NCBI GenBank assembly: GCA_031002005.1
Contig: CM061914.1
Span: 193,768,685 to 193,832,684, forward strand
DNA: 64,000 bases
Reading direction: 5' to 3'
Source of the DNA: Vandiemenella viatica
Taxonomy: Eukaryota > Arthropoda > Insecta > Orthoptera > Morabidae
The translations under genes and the position numbers were made by a program. The stretch's first letter is position 1. Every line of letters begins with the position of its first letter. The notes below the pieces were generated by a model. That model saw only the letters and a list, made by a program, of their open reading frames with translations, was not told the origin of the DNA and ran no database searches. Below, in pieces: positions 57,440 to 64,000 of this stretch.

Positions 57440-58195
57440 GTACAATCAAATAACTTTATCTATGGATTGAAGCCATCTTCTGGCAGCTGGTCCAGCTTGA
57501 TGCAGTGTGAGCAGGCCTCCAGATAGTCTTCTTGCTGGACAGTCCATCACAATGTGGTCAGCAGTTTGGATACCACCACAGTCACACAACGCATCTTCAC
57601 GGAGACCCCACTTATGCGTGGTTGCATTGCACACTCCGCGACCTGTGCGAAATCTATTCAGTTAACACCAACGACGCCTAGACAGGTCAAACCCTGGGAC
57701 ACAGGTTGTCGGATCTTTTATAAGCTCACAATTGTGTGTGCTGTTGGCTTCCCACTTTCTCCACTCTCCATACAAGTTGAAGTTGTTATGTCTGAGACTG
57801 GCTGCTACCATGTAGGCAGGTCTCCTCTATATTAGTCGAGTGCGAGGCAGGTGAAGAGGGTCATCATGCAGAGGAATCATGTTGTTTCCTTCGACTCTTT
57901 CCAATTCTCTAAGCAATATCGATTTTCTCCTCAAATGTGGTGGAGGGAAGTTGGAAAGTACAGGCAGCCAGGATACTGGGGTAGACCTAATGACACCACT
58001 CACTGTTCTCATAGCAGCGTTAATCTTGGTGTGAACTTTGGCAGTATGAGCACTACCAGGCCATGTAGAGCAACAGTATTCTGCTGGGGAGAATGCCAAA
58101 CCAAGGACTGCTCCTTGAAGAACTTGAGCGCCTGCACCCCAGCCAGTTTCTTTGCAAGGTTCACACGGGTCTTCACTTTATTGCAGAGCAATAAA
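57440..58195 (-). mobile_element. LINE with RNase H-side C-terminus (Jockey/I-like), relic
   Basis: From its 5' side the minus strand reads NKVKTRVNLAKKLAGVQALK, AEYCCSTWPGSAHTAKVHTK, INAAMRTVSGVIRSTPVSWL, PVLSNFPPPHLRRKSILLRE, and after frameshifts a C-terminal CDCGGIQTADHIVMDCPARR, GGLLTLHQAG block. The order (AEYCxxxWxxSxHxxxVD, then CxCGxxQTxxHIVxxCP) is that of arthropod non-LTR elements with a cysteine-rich tail. It abuts the Tc1 element at 58198. Confidence 0.7.
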
Positions 58196-58197
58196 TA

Positions 58198-58760
58198 CAC
58201 TGATCAGACAAAACATTATGACCAGCTTCTTATTAGTGTGTCGGACCATCTTTGGAGCGCAATACAGCAGCGATTCGGCGTGGCATGGATTCAAAAAGTC
58301 CTCGTTAGGTTTCCGGAGTTGTCTGACACCTTTTTTTTATATGCTTAACGTCTCTCTAACAGTGAGGTCTTTAGAGACGAGGCAAGGAATGGGAAGGAAT
58401 ACGGCCAGGGCCTTTTGAAGGAAGCATCCCGGCATTTGTCTGGAGTGATTTGGCAGTCTGGCACCAGATGTCTACGCACGCGTCGCGCAATTCCCGTAGA
58501 CTATGTGACTGGTGGTTCGTGGGTGTGGCTACTGGGAACGAGCATCTCGGAAACGGTGAGGCTGGTCGGCTGTTCGCGTGCTACTGTAGTGAGCATCTAT
58601 GCAGAGTGGTCGAAGGACGGTGAAACCACGACTGGGCGACAAGGTGGTGGACGTCCACGCCTCATCACAGAACGTGGAGGTCGGAGGCTTGCCCGCTCTG
58701 TAGAGAAGGAGAGGGGGGATCTGTGGCAGATCTGACGGATAAGAGTTCTCCGAAACACTT
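58198..58760 (+). mobile_element. Tc1-like transposon 5' part with nested SINE
   Basis: The left end CACTGATCAGACAAAACATT is Tc1-like and follows a TA. After the SINE at 58331-58455 the frame reads GTSISETVRLVGCSRATVVS, IYAEWSKDGETTTGRQGGGR and PRLITERGGRRLARSVEKER, the HTH region also seen at 22104-22535. The catalytic part is missing. Confidence 0.85.
58321..58465 (-). mobile_element. SINE copy 8, inverted, inserted in the Tc1 element
   Basis: T run, ATATGCTTAACGTCTCTCTA tail, body to GGAGTGATTTGGCA. The flanks GTCTGACACC (58321-58330) and GTCTGGCACC (58456-58465) are a 10-bp target duplication with one change. Confidence 0.88.
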
Positions 58761-58799
58761 GTGCCTGCACCAGCATTGTAGTATGCTCTAATAACTTAA

Positions 58800-59180
58800 A
58801 ATTACTTCAGTGTTTTTTGGTAAAGTATTCATCATATCTCTTGGTAACTTAATCCAATTCCAATCCCTGATCCCCCTTACCTAAAAAAGAGAATCTTCTT
58901 ACACCCTTGTGCCTGAAATCGAGTGCCAGCCTACGCTCATCGTAAACTTTTTCCCTTCCATGCATTACTTATAATTCCTACACCTATATCTCCCCATAGT
59001 TCATCTAAAAAATACGCCTTGTACACTCCCATGACTCTCTTCACCATCCTTCTGTATTTCAATGAATCCCATTCCAGTTCTTTTATGTTATCAGCAACTG
59101 ATTGTGCTCTGCGGTATAAACGTAGCACCCCTTCTCTGTCCCCCCCCCTCCCACTCCCCTATTTGATATCCAAATCTTGG
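58800..59180 (-). mobile_element. LINE family A, copy 9
   Basis: The minus strand gives YRRAQSVADNIKELEWDSLK, YRRMVKRVMGVYKAYFLDEL and WGDIGVGIISNAWKGK, with WIKLPRDMMNTLPKN-like words nearer the 3' end. Confidence 0.8.
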
Positions 59181-59542
59181 GCCACATAGTGCGCAAGTAT
59201 ATTCACGCAATAGTGATGTCAATAATATATAAAGATGTATAGCAATCATTATTCGTTTTTGATAATACCAGCGGTGATCAGAAGCTTACAAAGCCCGATA
59301 TTCCTGGAGTGCCGTCCATTATAGAGAAATTAGTAGTGTGCGGTAATTCTAAGACATGGGGTTGGCAACAGTGCAGAGTTTCACCCACCCGCCACCTACA
59401 GCGCTAGTTGCAGGTAAACATATAAAACGACTGATTTGGAAACTGGTCTCCCGAACAAATCCGTTCAGTTATTCAATTTGTGTGGGTGAGAAATTTGTAG
59501 GCAGCTGGTAGAGATTTACAGGGAGACTGCTGTCTCGTCAGC
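59181..59542. other. Intron sequence, nothing recognised
   Basis: No frames or terminal repeats. Confidence 0.35.
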
Positions 59543-59630
59543 ATGTCGCAAAGTCTGAAGGCCGGTAGAGAAAACGTCACCGACGAGGATCGCAGTGGCG
59601 GAGGCAGCACGGCATCAATAGATTTTCCCT
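59543..59630 (+). mobile_element. Mariner-like relic
   Basis: The + frame reads SQSLKAGRENVTDEDRSGGG, like the GRExVxDxxRSGRPS linker of mariner transposases. Too short to be certain. Confidence 0.4.
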
Positions 59631-59769
59631 TGATTGGCGGAGCACCTGAAAGGCCGACAATTCGTTTGAGACGAGGGGGAGAAACAATTCGCGACAACGT
59701 GGCTGAACGCGCAAAGACAGAATTGTTACCAGGATCGAGTATTCAGACTCATCCCACGAATTAACAAGT

Positions 59770-60234
59770 GCCTAAACCAAGAGCGTATCGAGAATCAGGA
59801 CTAGAGGGGCAAGATTTGAGCTGGGGGGGGGAGGAGGGAACTCATATTGGTTTCGAGCAAGTGGGATGGGGGACTGAAACATGACGATTTATTACAAAAT
59901 GAAACTCAAAGCTATTGAGAAAACTATTTTTATTATTGATTAATATAGTAATCCAACCACTTAATCTAAGTACTTACTATGTAGTAAATTAAAATCGTAA
60001 TTCAGTTTCTTAGAAAATTTTTCAATAACTTTGATTCTCAATATCTGACGGTGTTCTTTCACGAAATTTCTATGCACACTCATCAGACATAATCCAGTCA
60101 ATCTCTCCTCTCCCATAGTGCTGCTGAGCCAGTTCTTCACTCGTCCAAGAGTACTGAAGGCAAATTAATTTTTCTTCTGGGGGGGGGGGAAAGCATCCCC
60201 CCTGCCACTCGCTGGATACGGCCATGGTCTAAAC
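59770..60234 (-). mobile_element. hAT element, 449 bp, with transposase C-terminus
   Basis: The element is 59778-60226. Its right end, reverse complemented, is CATGGCCGTATCCAGCGAG and the left CAAGAGCGTATCGAGAAT. Flanks are GCCTAAAC (59770-59777) and GTCTAAAC (60227-60234), 7 of 8 matching. The minus strand near 60160-60010 encodes WLSSTMGEERLTGLCLMSVH, the canonical C-terminal end of TTF-type hAT transposases. The rest of the protein is deleted. Confidence 0.82.
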
Positions 60235-60667
60235 CAGGGGTGGCCAACCCACGGTCTTGAATATTTTATCGGCCCGCGAGATTCATCACACTTTTACAAA
60301 ATATATCTATTTTATAATGGCCAAAGTAGTGAAAAACCAATGTATTAAAAAATACATTATTTGTGCATCCATATTTTGAAAATTTATTTCATTTATATAT
60401 TTTTATACATAATTTATAGTGTTAAATATTTCTTTAAAATGTGCGTTTGGTATCATTATTATTATATTATCTATGGTTACATGTAAGAATAATAGTAAAC
60501 ACAATAATAATAAGTCATTGTGTTTCAATTCTTCACTCCAAAACAATGTCTATTGTGGGTCTAAATCTAATATGGGGTTATGTAATTTTATATGCGGCCC
60601 GCGGAGTTATGATGCATTTCCAAAGTGGGCCTCAAGATCATTTGGGTTGGTCACCCCTGGTCTAAAC
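60227..60667. mobile_element. hAT MITE, 425 bp, inserted in the same octamer
   Basis: The element is 60235-60659. The ends are CAGGGGTGGCCAACCCACGG and, reverse complemented, CAGGGGTGACCAACCCAAAT. The duplication GTCTAAAC (60227-60234 and 60660-60667) is exact. It carries no transposase frame and ends 235 bases before the PTB exon. Confidence 0.92.
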
Positions 60668-60902
60668 CGATATGGAGACTGTGTCGAAAACACCGGAGTG
60701 TATGTGCTGTCAGTTGACTGTTTGCTTGTATGAAATAAAATGTTCACTTTTCTCTGCAGGCTTTGTGACCTTAGTGTCGGTTCACGCCTTGTATACAGTT
60801 CTTAGTCTTTTCCACAGCAATGTTTTTTCTGTTTGGAACCTATCCGCCCCGGTGGCGACAGTCCTGTCGTTTACTGCAGCGTGTGTGTGATGACATGTGC
60901 AG

Positions 60903-61223
60903 GTGCTGGAGTGCCACGCGTTCATCTGCAAGCGCGAGATGGCGGCCAACGCGCTGGTGCGATGCTGCTTCCACGCGTACGCCGACTCCTCGTACGCTCG
61001 CCACATCGACGGCGGGGGCGGGCCGGGCAGCGCCTACGGCACGCTGCGGTCCACCGGGGGCGGCGACCCGCCTCCGGGGACGGTGTCGGCGGACTCGTGG
61101 CGCCGCAGCACGCTGTCCCTCAACAACGGGGGCGGCACGCTCACCTCCAACAAGTCAGCGGTCAGCGCCGTGTCAGCGGGCACCGACGACGTCAGCATCT
61201 ACAACGGCGACGAGAACCACAAG
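60903..61223 (+). CDS. PTB/PID-domain protein, second coding exon
   Basis: The exon has 107 codons, phase 0 at both ends, with acceptor TGACATGTGCAG and a perfect donor AAG/GTAAGC (61224). It starts VLECHAFICKREMAANALVR and CCFHAYADSSYARHI. These are the last strand and the long C-terminal helix of the PTB fold, completing the domain begun at 25793-26269. After it comes a low-complexity linker rich in G, S and T (GGGGPGSAYGTLRSTGGGD, then SWRRSTLSLNNGGGTLTSNK, then VSIYNGDENHK). A nearer-looking acceptor at 60879 would break the frame. Joined to exon 1 the protein so far is 266 residues; the remaining exons are to the right of the window. Confidence 0.88.
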
Positions 61224-61505
61224 GTAAGCACTCCACCAGGCACGCCACGGCAGTCGGCGGACGTGGCTCCACTGCCATTGTTGGCTGTTGTTGTCTTTCA
61301 GTATAGCAGGGCCGGTGTTGGCGGGAGGGTAATCGGGTCAAATGAACCCCCTCCCCCTGTCCCCGCCGGCCAAGGGAGGGCTCGTTGACTGGCCGGAGGG
61401 GTCCCGCGTCCCAAGAATCCACCCACCATGTCGCCGCCCATCTGGCGTGAGGGAGTAGCCCCATCCGATGAATTTGCTACAGGCCCAAACCGGTTAGGTC
61501 ACTGC
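61224..61505 (+). other. Start of the next intron, unique sequence
   Basis: The open frame runs past the donor to 61388, but the strong GTAAGC argues for splicing. Nothing else is recognised. Confidence 0.5.
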
Positions 61506-61860
61506 TAAAGCCGCGTTCCCACGATCTCTTGTAACGGAGGCGAGACGGGACGGGACGGATACTCAACAACACACTATGGGAACAGTGCCGCCTCTGCTAG
61601 CGGAGACGAGACGCAGCTACCCACTCTGTGTCGGTAAACATCACAGGCGTGTGTAGCGATGCGCTGTTCCCATCGGTTTGCAGCAGCGGTGCGCACCCCT
61701 TCTGTTGCTGTAAAGTGCTCTGTGCCAAACGACACTAGGCAACGTGTTGGGGAGGTGGCGGCGAGGTAAGCAAGGGCTAACCTGCGGCGCGCGCTCGTTC
61801 CTACACTTCGGCCAATGAGGTGCCTGCCTCGTTGCAAGGGATCGTGGGAACGCGGCTTTA
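61506..61860. mobile_element. MITE with 21-bp perfect inverted ends, 355 bp
   Basis: The left end TAAAGCCGCGTTCCCACGAT is exactly repeated, reverse complemented, at the right end. The match continues with few changes for about 30 more bases. A TA target (part of the end) would fit; the superfamily is not certain. GC-rich and non-coding, so frames inside it are not genes. Confidence 0.85.
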
Positions 61861-61959
61861 GAATGCTTATCGGGGGCCAGAGAATCCTAGCGCCAGCCCT
61901 GCAGTAGAGAAGTCAGGGTGTTGACCTTGGCGCCCCGTTGCATCGTTATTGTTGCCGAG

Positions 61960-62823
61960 TTCTAGCTAGAGGATGTATGTTTGGCTTGGTCAGCCCTGCT
62001 GAGCATGGATTGCATCGCCTGGTGTTCTTGACGGAGGTTTTTTTTCTTGGAGCAGCAGTCCGGTGCAGTGTGAATGCCTTCTTTTTTCTCTGCCTCAACG
62101 GCTTTTTTGTACAGTCTCATTGCCATTAGCAACTTTACTGTTATTTTTGAGGTTGGGTGGTTTTTGGGGGACACATTTTATTTCACGTTGGGGAAAAATG
62201 GCTATGGACGCCGTGGGCGCCTTATCATAAAACCCCCTAAGGGTTCGTGTGGTCAGTTGCGCATCATCGTCGTGATCAGCTGCGTTAGGAGCTGGACGAT
62301 TTTCCCCAACTGATTGTCTGGTTTCTGGCGACAGTTATGGCCGCAGCAGTTTTGATTCTTGTGGTGGACCTCCGCTTGGCTCCGTGGTAGTGATCTGCGG
62401 AAGCTTGGATGACCGAGGGTTGATTTTGTGGTGTTCTTTTCTCGGCGATTTTCTTCTTCTGCAGCCTGGGTGTGATTAGGTTGGTGTCGTCTTCTGTCGG
62501 CAGGGGCTTGCAGCTTCTTCCTGACCGCGCATCCGCCTTAGCACGCCGCATGATCACCCCCACAGTTTGGTCATCACGGCGTTGCTTCCCGCGGACTGCC
62601 TGTGTCATCCTGTTGGCTTGATGGTTCGTTGCGGACTGAGTGTACGGTCCACTTCGCTTCATCGTATTCCGTAGTTGCTGTTTCCGTGAGCTGTAGCCCG
62701 AGTAAGAAGCAGCATGCCTGGAACCGCAATTGCAGCACTCAGCATCCTGGCGTCGTTGTTTGCATTCCGCAACATAGTGGCCACCTCCGCGTGGAATACA
62801 CCATCCTGCGCCTCGCCAAATAA
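61960..62823 (-). mobile_element. LINE ORF1 (gag-like, zinc knuckle) fragment
   Basis: The minus strand reads ECCNCGSRHAASYSGYSSRK followed by a long basic, glutamine-rich tail, stop at 62285. A CxxCGxxHxAxYxGC pattern is the last zinc knuckle of Jockey-clade gag-like ORF1 proteins. Here the final cysteine is a tyrosine, so the knuckle is damaged. Downstream pieces to 61960 are further decayed sequence. The 5' part disappears into the N gap; the 523-residue frame across the gap is not real. Confidence 0.65.
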
Positions 62824-63823
62824 NNNNNNNNNNNNNNNNNNNNNNNNNNNNNNNNNNNNNNNNNNNNNNNNNNNNNNNNNNNNNNNNNNNNNNNNNNNNN
62901 NNNNNNNNNNNNNNNNNNNNNNNNNNNNNNNNNNNNNNNNNNNNNNNNNNNNNNNNNNNNNNNNNNNNNNNNNNNNNNNNNNNNNNNNNNNNNNNNNNNN
63001 NNNNNNNNNNNNNNNNNNNNNNNNNNNNNNNNNNNNNNNNNNNNNNNNNNNNNNNNNNNNNNNNNNNNNNNNNNNNNNNNNNNNNNNNNNNNNNNNNNNN
63101 NNNNNNNNNNNNNNNNNNNNNNNNNNNNNNNNNNNNNNNNNNNNNNNNNNNNNNNNNNNNNNNNNNNNNNNNNNNNNNNNNNNNNNNNNNNNNNNNNNNN
63201 NNNNNNNNNNNNNNNNNNNNNNNNNNNNNNNNNNNNNNNNNNNNNNNNNNNNNNNNNNNNNNNNNNNNNNNNNNNNNNNNNNNNNNNNNNNNNNNNNNNN
63301 NNNNNNNNNNNNNNNNNNNNNNNNNNNNNNNNNNNNNNNNNNNNNNNNNNNNNNNNNNNNNNNNNNNNNNNNNNNNNNNNNNNNNNNNNNNNNNNNNNNN
63401 NNNNNNNNNNNNNNNNNNNNNNNNNNNNNNNNNNNNNNNNNNNNNNNNNNNNNNNNNNNNNNNNNNNNNNNNNNNNNNNNNNNNNNNNNNNNNNNNNNNN
63501 NNNNNNNNNNNNNNNNNNNNNNNNNNNNNNNNNNNNNNNNNNNNNNNNNNNNNNNNNNNNNNNNNNNNNNNNNNNNNNNNNNNNNNNNNNNNNNNNNNNN
63601 NNNNNNNNNNNNNNNNNNNNNNNNNNNNNNNNNNNNNNNNNNNNNNNNNNNNNNNNNNNNNNNNNNNNNNNNNNNNNNNNNNNNNNNNNNNNNNNNNNNN
63701 NNNNNNNNNNNNNNNNNNNNNNNNNNNNNNNNNNNNNNNNNNNNNNNNNNNNNNNNNNNNNNNNNNNNNNNNNNNNNNNNNNNNNNNNNNNNNNNNNNNN
63801 NNNNNNNNNNNNNNNNNNNNNNN
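62824..63823. other. Assembly gap, 1000 N
   Basis: Exactly 1000 N bases, a placeholder length. Real size and content are unknown. Confidence 1.
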
Positions 63824-64000
63824 AAGTCGTGCGCGTGAGTAAAACGGTGACACCATTTAGCTATGAATATACAATTAATGGTACTGTCAGATTCCGCTAA
63901 ATACCTAGAGGTAACAATCTACATATTAATACGCTAAGCGAAAACTTACGTTACATTTTTAAGAATATTGCGCGCACGGAGAAGTGTGAGATTTGGTGTA
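63824..64000 (+). mobile_element. LINE reverse-transcriptase relic, second copy of 6565-6740
   Basis: The sequence from the gap edge follows 6571 onward almost base for base (GTGAGTAAAACGGTGACACC, ATTGCGCGCACGGAGAAGTG) but retains GTCAGATTCCGCT before the KYL-like block, which the other copy lacks. Confidence 0.65.

Larger units (their letters stand above)
26270..60902 (+). other. 34.6-kb phase-0 intron inside the PTB domain
   Basis: The donor GTCAGT at 26270 and the acceptor TGACATGTGCAG ending 60902 join residues GIK to VLECHAF with the frame kept. Almost the whole intron is mobile-element sequence, listed in the entries below. No other host exon was recognised in it. Confidence 0.8.

Noticed and set aside
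60880..60902. Acceptor at 60879 (TTTACTGCAG) for the second PTB exon
   Set aside because: The tract looks good, but using it would add 23 bases and destroy the phase-0 join GIK-VLECHAF.
60820..61227. 135-codon frame overlapping the second PTB exon
   Set aside because: It is frame-shifted against the PTB-matching frame and is arginine/threonine-rich, typical of a shadow of GC-rich coding sequence.
61574..61837. 87-codon minus frame
   Set aside because: It lies wholly inside a MITE with perfect inverted ends.
62285..63856. 523-residue and 374-residue frames across 62285-63856
   Set aside because: They run through 1000 N bases and are artefacts of the gap.

Overview
The window is eukaryotic and almost certainly from an insect with a large, repeat-rich genome. 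Very short coding exons sit tens of kilobases apart. The space between them is filled with 5'-truncated non-LTR retrotransposons, tRNA-derived SINEs, hAT, Tc1/mariner and PIF/Harbinger DNA elements, foldback repeats and TA microsatellites. SINE and LINE types of this kind suggest a polyneopteran (grasshopper, stick insect or cockroach grade), but I cannot name the species. There is no bacterial gene organisation, no CRISPR array and no free-standing RNA gene.

Only two host genes are supported, both on the + strand. (1) A tetraspanin: one exon at 6276-6473 carries the CCG and PDSCC cysteine motifs of the large extracellular loop and the start of the fourth membrane helix. A plausible terminal exon (12499-12561, stop, 3' UTR and AATAAA near 12783) lies 6 kb downstream; the earlier exons are left of the window. 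(2) A PTB/PID-domain adaptor-like protein: a CpG-rich promoter and 5' UTR (about 25020-25792), a start-codon exon at 25793-26269, a 34.6-kb intron, and a second exon at 60903-61223. The intron is phase 0 and splits the PTB domain. Further exons must lie to the right, beyond a 1000-base N gap (62824-63823).

By region: 1-6.2 kb holds a mariner end, a 3.7-kb hAT element with a decayed transposase and a LINE. 6.2-12.8 kb is the tetraspanin gene with LINE, SINE and two hAT insertions. 12.9-25 kb is intergenic, with a hAT element, LINE and SINE pieces, foldbacks, a Tc1 fragment and a 189-bp tandem array. 25-26.3 kb is the promoter and first exon of the PTB gene. 26.3-60.9 kb is its intron, with a 320-360-bp tandem array just after the donor, about 15 LINE fragments, two related hAT copies carrying a shared small reading frame, nested MITEs, and two hAT elements stacked in one target site just before the acceptor. 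61.2-64 kb is the next intron, with a MITE, a LINE gag fragment and the gap.

Most elements are defined by terminal inverted repeats and target-site duplications read directly from the sequence, so their boundaries are often exact. No novel enzymatic or defence system is evident. The most interesting signals are structural: a 58-bp perfect palindrome inside a hAT element, a 189-bp (63-codon) array, repeated use of the same hAT target octamers, a conserved acidic reading frame in a hAT pair, and a foldback with hammerhead-like cores.
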